From NCBI RefSeq assembly GCF_020149915.1, contig NZ_CP083760.1, positions 1,674,001 through 1,738,000 of the forward strand: a stretch of DNA of 64,000 nt, read 5' to 3'. This DNA comes from Candidatus Sulfidibacterium hydrothermale (GTDB taxonomy: Bacteria; Bacteroidota; Bacteroidia; Bacteroidales; F082). Shown piece by piece: positions 8,936 through 17,479 of this stretch (position 1 is the first letter of the stretch; each line of letters begins with the position of its first letter). The translations under genes were made by a program, and so were the position numbers. The notes under the pieces are model-generated. The model did no database searches, had not been told where the DNA came from, and was given only the letters and a program-made list of their open reading frames with translations.

Positions 8936-8942
8936 TTGCGGT

Positions 8943-10820
8943 TTACGGGTTGGCTTTTTCTGCCAGTTCCATCCAGCGCAGGGTTTTTTCGTCCAGTGTT
9001 TCCATGAGCCGGGCAATCTGCCGGCCGGTTTCTTCCAGCTCCTGATAAGAAAGGTTTCCGGTATTCATGGTGCTTTCCAGTGCTGCTTTTTCTTTTTCGA
9101 GTTGTTCGATTTCGGTTTCTAATTGTTCAAATTCGCGTTTTTCCTTATAACTGAGTTTCCGGTTGTTTTGTTTTACTTTTGGTTGTGCCGGCTTTTTTTC
9201 GGCCGGTTTGTTTTTTTTCTCTTCATTCAGTTTGCTGAACCGGTATGACGTGTAGTTGCCGTAAAAATCTTTTATTTTTCCGTTGCCTTCGAAAATAAAC
9301 AAGTGGTCGGTCAGCCGGTCCAGAAAATACCGGTCGTGCGAAACCAGTATCAAACAGCCCTGGAAATCGGAAAGGAAAGCCTCTAACTTGTTTAGGGTAA
9401 CGATATCCAAATCGTTGGTGGGCTCATCAAGGATGAGAAAGTTGGGGTTGGTAATCAATACGGTAAGCAGGTACAACCTTCGCCGTTCGCCGCCGCTGAG
9501 TTTGGAAACCGGTGTTTGCTGCACTTTAGGCGGAAACAGAAAGTAATTCAGAAACTGTGAAGCCGTCAGGGTTTTGTTTTTCCCGGTTTGAATAACTTCG
9601 GCAATGTCTTTTACCACTTCGAGTACGGTTTTGTCCGGTGATGCTTTCAGCCCTTCCTGTGTGTAATAACCGATGGAAACGGTATCGCCCCGGATGATTT
9701 CGCCTTTGTCGGGTGGGGTTTTCCCTGTCAGCAGATTTAAAAAAGTGGATTTTCCCACCCCGTTTTTGCCAAGCAGCCCGATGCGTTCGCCTTTTTTGAA
9801 GATGTAACTGAAATTTTCAACGATTTTTTTATCGCCGAAATGTTTCTCAATGTTTTTTATTTCGATGATTTTTCCGCCGAGGCGCCGGGTTTGTGTTTGC
9901 AGTTTTATTTCATCGTCCGTAGTTTTTTTGGACGCTTTTGCTTTGGTTTCATAAAAAGCGTCGATACGTGCTTTTGATTTATGGGTACGGGCTTTGGGCA
10001 TCCGGCGCAGCCATTCGAGCTCTTTTTTCATCCATTTTTCCGCCTTTTCTCTTTCGGATTGTTCCGCTTCAATGCGGGCGGCTCTTTTTTCAAGAAAATA
10101 GGAATAGTTGCCCTGATAGGTATAAATTTGGCTGTCGGAAAGCTCCATGATGTTGTTACAAATCCTGTCGAGAAAATAACGGTCGTGGGTAACCATAAAA
10201 AGGGTGATGTCCGAAGCGGACAGGTATTTTTCGAGCCATTCGATCATGTCGATGTCGAGATGGTTGGTGGGCTCGTCGAGCAGCAGAAATTCGGGTTGGT
10301 CGAGCAGGGTGAGGGCAAGGGCAATTCGTTTTTTCTGGCCTCCCGAAAGGGTTTCTGTTTTTTGTTCCAGACGGGTAATGCCAAAGCGCGAAAACATTTC
10401 TGTCAGTCGCCGGTCGTAATCCCAGGCTTCGGCTTTGTCCATCCGGTTGATAGCTGCATTCAGTTGCTCGCGGGTTTCGGGGGTGTCTTTTTCAGCCTGC
10501 CGTTTTACGGCTTCTTCATAATCGCGAATGATCTGACGGATTTCCGAATCGTGGGTGTCAATCAGTTCTTTCAGCGAAATTCCCGGCTCAAATTCGGGCT
10601 GTTGTTCCAGATAGGCCACGCGAAGGCCGTCACGAAAGGCAAAGCTTCCGCTGTCGGCAAAGTCCTTTCCGGCCAGTATTTTAAAAAGGGTGGATTTCCC
10701 GGTTCCGTTGCCGGCGATGAGTGCTGTTTTATCGCCTTCGTGCAGGCCAAAACTGATTTCTTCAAACAAAACCTTATCGCCATAAGTTTTCGAAAGTTTG
10801 TCAACGGAAAGCAGGTTCAT
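8943..10820 (-). CDS. ABC-F ATPase, Uup-like
   Basis: A 625-residue soluble ABC-F protein with two ATPase domains and no membrane segments. Domain 1 has GNGTGKST at residues 37-44, LSGGQKKRIALA and LLLDEPTNHLDID; domain 2 has GKNGVGKST, LSGGERRRLYLL and LILDEPTNDLDI. The linker between them is basic and helical, and the last 90 residues form a charged coiled coil (KREFEQLETEIEQLEKEK), as in Uup. ABC-F proteins act on ribosomes or, for Uup, on DNA branched structures. The frame extends to 10883, but a -7 box at 10838-10845 and the motif-rich start MNLLSVDKLSKTYGDK favour the ATG at 10820. Confidence 0.9.
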   Translation of the reverse strand: MNLLSVDKLSKTYGDKVLFEEISFGLHEGDKTALIAGNGTGKSTLFKILAGKDFADSGSFAFRDGLRVAYLEQQPEFEPGISLKELIDTHDSEIRQIIRDYEEAVKRQAEKDTPETREQLNAAINRMDKAEAWDYDRRLTEMFSRFGITRLEQKTETLSGGQKKRIALALTLLDQPEFLLLDEPTNHLDIDMIEWLEKYLSASDITLFMVTHDRYFLDRICNNIMELSDSQIYTYQGNYSYFLEKRAARIEAEQSEREKAEKWMKKELEWLRRMPKARTHKSKARIDAFYETKAKASKKTTDDEIKLQTQTRRLGGKIIEIKNIEKHFGDKKIVENFSYIFKKGERIGLLGKNGVGKSTFLNLLTGKTPPDKGEIIRGDTVSIGYYTQEGLKASPDKTVLEVVKDIAEVIQTGKNKTLTASQFLNYFLFPPKVQQTPVSKLSGGERRRLYLLTVLITNPNFLILDEPTNDLDIVTLNKLEAFLSDFQGCLILVSHDRYFLDRLTDHLFIFEGNGKIKDFYGNYTSYRFSKLNEEKKNKPAEKKPAQPKVKQNNRKLSYKEKREFEQLETEIEQLEKEKAALESTMNTGNLSYQELEETGRQIARLMETLDEKTLRWMELAEKANP

Positions 10821-10837
10821 CGGCAATTTATTTTTTG

Positions 10838-10845
10838 CAAAGGTA
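10838..10845 (-). promoter_or_regulatory. -7 box for the ABC-F gene
   Basis: Reads TAccTTTG on the minus strand, 17 bases before the ATG at 10820. It lies inside the longer reading frame, so it argues against the upstream start at 10883. Confidence 0.5.
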
Positions 10846-11077
10846 ACCAATCCCCTTATGAGAGTCCGAATTTCCGGGAACATTTCGATGAAAAAGTCCG
10901 AAAAAATAACTTTGTTAGTGCCCTGACCGGTATCTTTCAGTGAACGAAGATCTTTCTGAAACTTTATTTTGTTAAAACTGTTTTTTTGAAGGATATTTGT
11001 ACAGAAAATAGGAGAGAAGAAAAATACCCGAATCGAGGGGATTTGTATATTTATTATATATGATAAAAATCAAGTTT

Positions 11078-12313
11078 ATGAAAAAACTTTTAGCAAGTAT
11101 TGTGTTCCTGTTCTTTTTCGGGATCTCGGCCGGGGTTGCCTGTACCACAGCTGTTATTTCCGGAAAGGCCACCAAAGACGGCCGTCCGATGTTGTGGAAA
11201 AACCGCGATACCGGAGCTTTGAATAACAAAATCATGATTTTTCATGATGGGAAATATCCGTATGTGGGGTTAGTCAATTCTCATGATAAAACCGGGAAAA
11301 GTATCTGGATCGGTTATAACAGTGCCGGCTTTGCCATTATGAACTCGGCCAGTTACAACCTGAACAATGATACCATTAAACAAACCGGCGGAGAAGGCCG
11401 GTTGATGAAACGGGCTTTGCAAACCTGTGCCACAGTGGATGATTTTGAAAAACTTTTGAATAGCCTGCCGCGTCCTATACGGCTTGAAGCCAATTTTGGC
11501 GTGATCGATGCCCAAGGCGGAGCTGCTTATTTCGAAGTGGGAAATTTCAAAGTGTACAAAATTGATGTAAACGATCAGGCGGTGGCCCCGGAGGGTTACC
11601 TTATCCGTACCAATTATTCTTTTAAAGGCACTCCGGGTAAAGGAGGTGGCTACATCCGTTACGTCAGTACGCAAAAAGTGCTGGATCAGGCGGTTAAAAA
11701 CGGCGGGATAACCGTTCGCACGATCATGCAGGAAGCCACGAAAAATTTACATCATTCACTTACCGGAACAAATTTATGGGATTATGCCAATTTACCGGCC
11801 GGACACCAAAAAATGGTCTGGTTCCGTGATTATGTTCCCCGCCGCATTTCGGCTTCGTCGTGTATGGTTGAAGGTGTCAACCCGGGGCAGAATCCTGCCT
11901 TGACCACCATGTGGACCGATTTGGGCTGGCCGCTGGCATCGGTTACTATTCCGGTCATCCTGACAAAAGACCACAGCCTGCCTGTTTTATTAAAATATGA
12001 CAAAAAAATTAATGATGCTCCCATGTGCCATCTGGCCCTCACGGTAAAAAAACGCTGTTATACTTACCACTGGGGGGCCAGCAGCAAATATTATATCAAT
12101 GTGAATGCCCTGCTCAATGCCGATAAAACAGGAATTTTGCAGGTATTGAAACCGCTTGATGATCAGCTTATTGACGAAAGCGAAAGGGCAATCGGAAAGT
12201 GGGTAAAAGCAAACAAAGTCGATCAAAAAGAACTCAATGATCTGTACGATCAAATTGATCGTCAGGTGACAAATTATTATGCAAAACATTTTGGGGTGAA
12301 AGAAAACTTTTAA
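11078..12313 (+). CDS. Exported C45-type Ntn hydrolase / acyltransferase
   Basis: A 411-residue protein of the C45/choloylglycine-like N-terminal nucleophile group. A signal peptide (MKKLLASIVFLFFFGISAGVA) ends directly before Cys22 of CTTAVISGK, so signal cleavage would itself expose the nucleophile Cys. Downstream family features include LWKNRDTG (residues 36-43), GYNSAGFAIMNSA and RTNYSF. Relatives cleave amide bonds of acylated amino compounds, bile salts or penicillins; the substrate here is unknown. The start at 11078 is chosen over the in-frame ATG at 11060 because it gives the better signal peptide. An exact TAacTTTG lies far upstream at 10907-10914 and a one-mismatch box at 11046-11053. 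It is followed 38 bases later by an exported amidotransferase-like gene. Confidence 0.75.
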   Translation: MKKLLASIVFLFFFGISAGVACTTAVISGKATKDGRPMLWKNRDTGALNNKIMIFHDGKYPYVGLVNSHDKTGKSIWIGYNSAGFAIMNSASYNLNNDTIKQTGGEGRLMKRALQTCATVDDFEKLLNSLPRPIRLEANFGVIDAQGGAAYFEVGNFKVYKIDVNDQAVAPEGYLIRTNYSFKGTPGKGGGYIRYVSTQKVLDQAVKNGGITVRTIMQEATKNLHHSLTGTNLWDYANLPAGHQKMVWFRDYVPRRISASSCMVEGVNPGQNPALTTMWTDLGWPLASVTIPVILTKDHSLPVLLKYDKKINDAPMCHLALTVKKRCYTYHWGASSKYYINVNALLNADKTGILQVLKPLDDQLIDESERAIGKWVKANKVDQKELNDLYDQIDRQVTNYYAKHFGVKENF

Positions 12314-12351
12314 CCGGTTTTGTTTTTGGGGTTAAACAGACATTCTTAAAA

Positions 12352-13515
12352 ATGAAAAAGATGAAAATCAAAGGGTACGGAATTATTGGAATACTTGCTT
12401 TTGCCTTATTTTTTGCGGCCTATTCCTGTTGCTCAAGCAAAGCGCCTGCTTCACAGAATGAAAATGCAAAGTTACGGGTTGGTGTTTTTAACGGCAACGG
12501 GGCCAGTCCGGTATGTGTTATCGAAACCATGGAAGCACTGAAAACGGATAGCGGTATTGTTGCCCGGGAGGTATCGGCTGTGGATATTATGAAAGGTGTT
12601 CTGGACAGCCTGGATGTTATGGTATTCCCGGGCGGAAGTGCCAGCAAGGAATACAACAACATGGGATTGGAAGGGGCTGCCAAAGTGAAAGCGTTTGCCC
12701 AAAAGAAAAATCACGGGCTTGTGGGCATTTGTGCCGGAGGCTATCTGTTCTCGACTACTCCGGGTTATCCCAGCCTGCAAATTTTTCCGGCTCCCGATAT
12801 TCGCGATCATTACAACCGTGGCCGGGCACTTATCGGCTTTAAGCTGACGTCACAAGGGGGGAAAGTTTTTCCGGAGCTAAAAAAAGTGGATACTGCTTAT
12901 TACCAGTATTATGATGGTCCGATGTTTAAAATTCCCAAAAACTCACCAATAACAATTTTAGCAAAGATCACCACGGACATTGTTCCCAATCCGGGAGATC
13001 CCAAAGGAGTTTCTCCGGGCAAGCCGGCATTGTTTACCATGGCTTATGGTAATGGCCGGGTGATTGCTTCGGCCGGTCATCCTGAGGCTACGCCCGGCAT
13101 GCGGTGGATGGTTCCACGAATGGCACGTTTTGTGGCAAACCGCCCGCTTATTTCTTATCCAAAGACCATCGTTAAACCGGAGCAATATACCCATGCCGTT
13201 CTTTATTTTCCAAAAGTCATTCGATATGAGAAAGCCAACTTCTGGAAATTGTTTAGTGACAATGCCGATACGGTTATTCAGGCAATTCATCACCTGCATT
13301 CGATCTATTCGAGACCCTCTATCCGTTGGTCCATCGGTTTGTTGCGCAGCACTTCGCCCAAAGTAAGAATTGCGGCAGCAGATTATCTGCTGAAAACGGA
13401 ATATACCGCAGCACTTCCGGATATCCGGACCGCGTATGCTTTGGAAAAAGATCCGCAGGTGAAGGCTGAGCTGGGCAAGGTTTTACACGGCTTGAGCCGG
13501 ATTGTTCAGCCCTGA
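12352..13515 (+). CDS. Exported amidotransferase-like (BPL_N type) protein
   Basis: A 387-residue protein starting with a hydrophobic leader that ends AAYSCCSSK, an imperfect lipobox, so probably envelope-anchored. Residues 38-250 have a class I glutamine amidotransferase/DJ-1-like fold of the BPL_N kind: LDVMVFPGGSASKEY and the nucleophile elbow VGICAGGYLFS. A late His is in ASAGHPEATPG. The last 80 residues look like a HEAT-type helical pair (SPKVRIAAADYLL and neighbouring helices). Role unknown; relatives are exported proteins of unproven function. It lies between the C45 hydrolase and a peptide-binding lipoprotein on the same strand, suggesting joint work on peptides or amides at the cell surface (inference). 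Confidence 0.7.
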   Translation: MKKMKIKGYGIIGILAFALFFAAYSCCSSKAPASQNENAKLRVGVFNGNGASPVCVIETMEALKTDSGIVAREVSAVDIMKGVLDSLDVMVFPGGSASKEYNNMGLEGAAKVKAFAQKKNHGLVGICAGGYLFSTTPGYPSLQIFPAPDIRDHYNRGRALIGFKLTSQGGKVFPELKKVDTAYYQYYDGPMFKIPKNSPITILAKITTDIVPNPGDPKGVSPGKPALFTMAYGNGRVIASAGHPEATPGMRWMVPRMARFVANRPLISYPKTIVKPEQYTHAVLYFPKVIRYEKANFWKLFSDNADTVIQAIHHLHSIYSRPSIRWSIGLLRSTSPKVRIAAADYLLKTEYTAALPDIRTAYALEKDPQVKAELGKVLHGLSRIVQP

Positions 13516-13578
13516 TGTTTTTGGGGGAATGATTTCGTTGTTTTTCCGAATGTTTTATCTTCGCCGAAAATCAGACAG

Positions 13579-15249
13579 ATGATGATTTTCAAAAAACGGC
13601 TTTTGGTTTTTTCTTTTTTGATGGCGGGTTTTTTCCTGTTGGTTTCCTGTGGAAATGATGTGCATCGTCATCCCGGTAAGATGATCTTCCGGTACAATGA
13701 GAGTGGGGGACTGGTTAATCTGGATCCGGCTTTTGCCAAAGATTTACCACATATCTGGGTATGTAATCAGCTGTACAACGGATTGGTACAACTGGACGAC
13801 AGCTTACATGTGCGGCCGGCTATTGCCCGTCACTGGAAAGTTTCTCCGGATGGCAAAACCTACACGTTTTATCTTCGTAAAGATGTTTATTTTCATGATG
13901 ACCCGGTCTTTCACGGGAAAAAGCGACGGGTAACTGCATTTGATTTTGTGTACAGTTTTCAGCGGCTGGCTAATCCGAAAACGGCTTCGCCGGGGAGCTG
14001 GGTTTTTGAAGGCGTAGCCGGAAAAGCGCCGCATAAAGCTTTCCGGGCGTTAAACGACAGCGTTTTGCAAATCACATTGAAAAAGCCTTTTCCGCCGTTT
14101 TTAGGGATTTTGGCCATGCAATATTGCTCGGTTATTCCGCACGAAGCCGTGGATTATTATGGGGTGAATTTCAGAAAACATCCGGTGGGAACAGGGCCGT
14201 TTTTCCTGAAAAACTGGGTAGAAGGTGTGAAGATGGTTTTGCAGAAAAATCCGGATTATTTTGAAAAGGACGCTTCCGGTCACCGGTTGCCTTATCTGGA
14301 TGCGGTGGCCATCTCTTTTTTGCGGGATAAAATGACGGCCTTTTTGGAGTTTACCAAAGGAAACCTGGATTTTATTTCCGGTATTGACCCTTCGTATAAA
14401 GATGAAATTTTAACCCGTACCGGCAAACTGCGCAGCCAGTTTCGTTCGCGGGTGAAAATGTTGAAGTCGCCGTACCTGAACACGGAGTATCTGGGCATTT
14501 TGGTGGACACTACGCTGCCCATTGTCCGGAAAAGTCCGTTGCGGATAAAAGCGGTGCGGCAGGCGGTGAATTATGCTTTTGACCGGAAAAAGATGATTAA
14601 ATACCTGCGAAACGGTATTGGAATTCCGGGAAACGAAGGAATTATTCCTGCCGGGATGCCGGCTTTTGATGCCCATGCGGGATACGGATACCATTATGAT
14701 CCGGAAAAGGCAAGGGCTTTGCTGAAAGCGGCCGGATTTGGTCCGGGAAAACCGGCTCCGAAAGTGACACTGGCTACCACATCGGAGTATGTGGATTTGT
14801 GTAAATATGTGCAGGCCCGGTTGAACAATGTAGGGTTTGATGTGCATATTAACGTGATGCCGGTGGGAACCCTGCGCGAAATGAAAGCCACATCGAAGCT
14901 GATGTTCTTCAGGGCTTCGTGGATTGCTGATTATCCGGATGAAGAGAATTATCTTTCGTTGTTTTATTCGAAGAATTTTACTCCTGACGGCCCCAATTAC
15001 ACCCATTTTTCCAATCCGGAGTATGATAAAATGTATTTGCGTTGTTTGTCGATGGTAAACGACCGGCAGAGAAGGATGCTTTACCGGAAGATGGACAGTT
15101 TGGTGATGTCGGAAGCACCGGTGGCTATTTTGTATTACGATGAAGTGATTCGTTTTGTGCAGAAAGATGTTACCGGTTTGGGAATTAATCCGGTGAATCT
15201 GCTGAAGCTGAAAAGGGTGAAGATAAAACGGCAGATTCAGGAAAAATAA
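13579..15249 (+). CDS. Peptide ABC transporter substrate-binding lipoprotein
   Basis: A 556-residue family 5 solute-binding protein (DppA/OppA type). The leader MMIFKKRLLVFSFLMAGFFLL ends in a good lipobox, LVSC, so the mature protein is lipid-anchored. Typical segments are LVNLDPAFAKDLPHIWVCNQ, RHWKVSPDGKTYTFYLRKDV, PVGTGPFFLKNW and RASWIADYPDEENYLSLFYS. These proteins capture di- or oligopeptides or nickel complexes for ABC importers, but no permease or ATPase gene is in the window. A near-consensus box (TAtcTTcG at 13557-13564) lies 14 bases before the ATG. A GC-rich structured element begins 11 bases after the stop. Confidence 0.88.
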   Translation: MMIFKKRLLVFSFLMAGFFLLVSCGNDVHRHPGKMIFRYNESGGLVNLDPAFAKDLPHIWVCNQLYNGLVQLDDSLHVRPAIARHWKVSPDGKTYTFYLRKDVYFHDDPVFHGKKRRVTAFDFVYSFQRLANPKTASPGSWVFEGVAGKAPHKAFRALNDSVLQITLKKPFPPFLGILAMQYCSVIPHEAVDYYGVNFRKHPVGTGPFFLKNWVEGVKMVLQKNPDYFEKDASGHRLPYLDAVAISFLRDKMTAFLEFTKGNLDFISGIDPSYKDEILTRTGKLRSQFRSRVKMLKSPYLNTEYLGILVDTTLPIVRKSPLRIKAVRQAVNYAFDRKKMIKYLRNGIGIPGNEGIIPAGMPAFDAHAGYGYHYDPEKARALLKAAGFGPGKPAPKVTLATTSEYVDLCKYVQARLNNVGFDVHINVMPVGTLREMKATSKLMFFRASWIADYPDEENYLSLFYSKNFTPDGPNYTHFSNPEYDKMYLRCLSMVNDRQRRMLYRKMDSLVMSEAPVAILYYDEVIRFVQKDVTGLGINPVNLLKLKRVKIKRQIQEK

Positions 15250-15260
15250 CGGTGATTTGC

Positions 15261-15429
15261 GGCAGCGGTTGGAATGGCAGCCCGGGGTTTTCGGTGCCCG
15301 GGTGGAGCAGGGCGGCGGGAGCGCCCTTGGAAGCTACCCGCCGGCCGTGGCGTAACAGGCACCGGAAACCCCGGCTACAATGGAAAACGCGCCGGCCTGA
15401 ATGACGCAGTAAGACAGGCCGGGCCGCCC
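15261..15429 (+). ncRNA. GC-rich structured intergenic element, copy A
   Basis: About 170 bases, far richer in GC than the flanks. A 17-pair stem (15282-15298 with 15358-15374, one G-U pair) encloses a GGGCG/CGCCC hairpin, and an 8-pair hairpin (15392-15399 with 15415-15422) follows. The 3' end reads GACAGGCCGGGCCGCC, similar to the ends of copies B (30515-30675) and C (59652-59795). It lies between the peptide-binding gene and the rpsP promoter. Expression and function are unknown; it may be an intergenic repeat or a non-coding RNA. Confidence 0.5.
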
Positions 15430-15527
15430 AAAAGAAAATCGTAAAAAAAGTTTTTTTAATTCAAAAAAAAGACGGATATTTGCAGCCGTTTTTGTACAAT
15501 TATTATTTATTTAAAAATTAGACTGTT

Positions 15528-16109
15528 ATGCCAGTTAAAATGAGATTGCAACGGTATGGAAAAAAGAGAAAACCTTATTTCCATATTGTCATTGCGGATG
15601 GTCGTGCACCACGAGACGGAAAATACATTGAAAAAATCGGATATTACGATCCGACCAAAAACCCTGCTGAAATCAATATTGATTTTGAAGGCGCCCTGGA
15701 TTGGCTGCAAAAAGGAGCCCAGCCTACCGATACGGTCCGGGCTATTCTTTCGTACAAAGGGATTTTGTATAAAAATCACCTGTTGAAAGGCGTAAAAAAA
15801 GGTGCGCTTACCGAAGAGCAGGCGGAAGTAAAATTCCAGGCCTGGCTGAAAGAAAAAGAAGCCAAGATTGCTGCCAAAGTGAGCGGATTGCAGGAAAAAT
15901 CACGTGAAGAAAGAAAAGCGCAGTTAGAAGCCGAGTCGAAGATTCGCGAAGCCCGCGAAGCAGAACTGGCCAAGAAAAAAGCTGCTGAGATTGAAGCACA
16001 GGCAGAAGCTGCCAAAGCAGAAGCCGGTGAAAACGAAGAAGCTGCTGCCGAAGGCGAAGAAGCTGCTGCTGAAAACGCGGAAGAAACCAAAGCAGAAGAA
16101 AAAGAATAA
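15528..16109 (+). CDS. rpsP: 30S ribosomal protein S16 (bS16) with long acidic tail
   Basis: A 193-residue S16. Residues 1-90 are the conserved core (MPVKMRLQRYGKKRKPYFHI, GRAPRDGKYIEKIGYYDP), which binds 16S rRNA in the 30S body. The remaining 100 residues are a Lys/Glu/Ala-rich, helical, low-complexity tail, a feature known in Bacteroidota S16 proteins and absent from the 82-residue E. coli protein. A near-consensus promoter box (gAtaTTTG) sits at 15475-15482. A strong hairpin terminator follows the stop, so rpsP appears monocistronic despite rimM lying just beyond, as in the classical rpsP-rimM operon. Confidence 0.97.
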   Translation: MPVKMRLQRYGKKRKPYFHIVIADGRAPRDGKYIEKIGYYDPTKNPAEINIDFEGALDWLQKGAQPTDTVRAILSYKGILYKNHLLKGVKKGALTEEQAEVKFQAWLKEKEAKIAAKVSGLQEKSREERKAQLEAESKIREAREAELAKKKAAEIEAQAEAAKAEAGENEEAAAEGEEAAAENAEETKAEEKE

Positions 16110-16128
16110 ATTTTGCTTTGTTCCTATA

Positions 16129-16161
16129 AAAAAAGCCCGGACATTGTGCCCGGGTTTTTTT
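16129..16161 (+). terminator. Rho-independent terminator after rpsP
   Basis: A-run, G, CCCGG, 9-base loop, CCGGG, T-run: a stem of 12 pairs including one G-U, followed by T residues. The A and T runs make it potentially bidirectional. Confidence 0.85.
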
Positions 16162-16175
16162 GTGTCTGTTTTTGT

Positions 16176-16183
16176 TATTTTTG
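16176..16183 (+). promoter_or_regulatory. -7 box for rimM-trmN6
   Basis: Reads TAttTTTG, 21 bases before the ATG at 16205. It lies between the rpsP terminator and rimM, supporting separate transcription of rimM and the 16205 start. Confidence 0.55.
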
Positions 16184-16204
16184 TGTCACAGCAAAATCCG
16201 GAGA

Positions 16205-16741
16205 ATGAAAAAAGATGCTTTTGACGATTATTTTTATTTGGGGTTGATAACCAAAACCCATGGCTATGACGGGAAAGTAGTCGCTTTTATTGATGCGGAT
16301 AACCCCGGTGCATACGAAAATATGGAGATGGTATTTTTGAATATCCGGGGTAGTCTTGTGCCTTATTTTATTGAAGAACGTTCCATCAAAAATAACCGGC
16401 TGATCATTCGCTTTCAGGATGTGAATACGGAAGCCGATGCGTCGGCTCTGGTGAAAAAGGAGTTGTATTTGCCGTTATCGGTTTTGCCTAAACTCACCGG
16501 AAACAAGTTTTATTATCATGAAGTGAAAGGTTTCACGGTGGTTGATGAGCAATTTGGCCGGGTGGGAGAAATAGAAGAGATCCTGGATTATCCGGCGCAG
16601 GCGGTGATGCAGGTTTTTCATGAAGGCAAAGAAGTGCTGATTCCGGTAAATGACGATGTGATTTTGCAATTGGACCGCGAAAAAAAGACCATCCGGATAA
16701 AGGCTCCGGAGGGATTGCTTGATCTCTATTTAAATCCCTGA
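16205..16741 (+). CDS. rimM: 16S rRNA maturation factor RimM
   Basis: A 178-residue RimM, which binds S19 and helps 30S head assembly. The N-terminal barrel has YFYLGLITKTHGYDGKVVA and the C-terminal PRC-like barrel FYYHEVKGFTVVDEQFGRVG and VLIPVNDDVI, ending in the conserved PEGLLDLY. The frame extends to 16160 but that reaches into the promoter; the ATG at 16205 gives the family's normal length. trmN6 starts 2 bases after the stop, so the two are co-translated. Confidence 0.95.
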   Translation: MKKDAFDDYFYLGLITKTHGYDGKVVAFIDADNPGAYENMEMVFLNIRGSLVPYFIEERSIKNNRLIIRFQDVNTEADASALVKKELYLPLSVLPKLTGNKFYYHEVKGFTVVDEQFGRVGEIEEILDYPAQAVMQVFHEGKEVLIPVNDDVILQLDREKKTIRIKAPEGLLDLYLNP

Positions 16742-16743
16742 CC

Positions 16744-17475
16744 ATGGACGCTTCTGACCGCCGGCCTTTTCATTTTCAACAGTTTAGTTTATACCATCAT
16801 CGTTCGACCATGAAAGTGGGGACGGATGCGGTGTTGCTTGGAATCTGGACGCCGTTGGACGACAACGAAAAGGTGCTGGACATTGGTACCGGCTGCGGAA
16901 TTCTTCCGCTGTTGCTGGCAGCACGTTGTGGTGATGTGACCGTTGATGCGGTGGATATTGATCCGGACTCGGCAGAAGAAGCCCGGATGAATTTTGAGCG
17001 TGCTCCTTTTTCCGGGCGCTTGCGGGCTTTTCAGACGGATATCCGGAATGCGAAAGCTTTGAACCGGCATCATTATGACCTGATTATCAGTAATCCGCCG
17101 TTTTTTCTGAATGATCATCGCCCGGTGCGGGAAGACCGGAAACGTGCCCGGCATACCGACTCGCTGTCGTATGAAGATTTGATAAAAGCTGCCGGATATT
17201 ATTTGAAACCCGGCGGGCGATTTTCGGTGGTTTTGCCTTACCGGCAGAGCCGTATTTTTTTGGAGTTGGCCTGTGTGGCGGGATTTTTTGTGCAGCGACA
17301 AATGCTGATCTTTCCCAAGCCCTGTAAGGAACCCAATCGTGTGAACCTGTTGCTGGGAAAGAATCCGGAAAATAAAATGGAAACAGAGAAGTTTATCATC
17401 CGGGATGAAACGGGGAATTTTACTTCGCAATATATCGACATGGTAAAAAATTATTACCTTTCGACCGGAAAATAA
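16744..17475 (+). CDS. trmN6: tRNA1(Val) A37 N6-methyltransferase
   Basis: A 243-residue SAM-dependent methylase of the TrmN6/YfiC family, which methylates N6 of adenosine 37 in tRNA1(Val). The SAM motif I is VLDIGTGCGILPLLLA (residues 40-55), motif II VDAVDIDPDSAEEA, and the target-base motif NPPFF at about residues 117-121. The N-terminus FHFQQFSLYHHRSTMKVGTDAVLLG is characteristic. It follows rimM with a 2-base gap and precedes the C26 peptidase gene by 4 bases. Confidence 0.88.
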   Translation: MDASDRRPFHFQQFSLYHHRSTMKVGTDAVLLGIWTPLDDNEKVLDIGTGCGILPLLLAARCGDVTVDAVDIDPDSAEEARMNFERAPFSGRLRAFQTDIRNAKALNRHHYDLIISNPPFFLNDHRPVREDRKRARHTDSLSYEDLIKAAGYYLKPGGRFSVVLPYRQSRIFLELACVAGFFVQRQMLIFPKPCKEPNRVNLLLGKNPENKMETEKFIIRDETGNFTSQYIDMVKNYYLSTGK

Positions 17476-17479
17476 TATT

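Noticed and set aside
9981-10943. 320-residue open frame on the plus strand
   Set aside because: It is antisense to the ABC-F gene, which has all ABC motifs on the minus strand; its own translation has no recognisable domain.
14410-15006. 198-residue open frame on the minus strand
   Set aside because: Antisense shadow of the peptide-binding lipoprotein gene, composition not protein-like.
16129-16741. rpsP-rimM operon
   Set aside because: A strong terminator and a separate -7 box lie between them, so I read rpsP as monocistronic.
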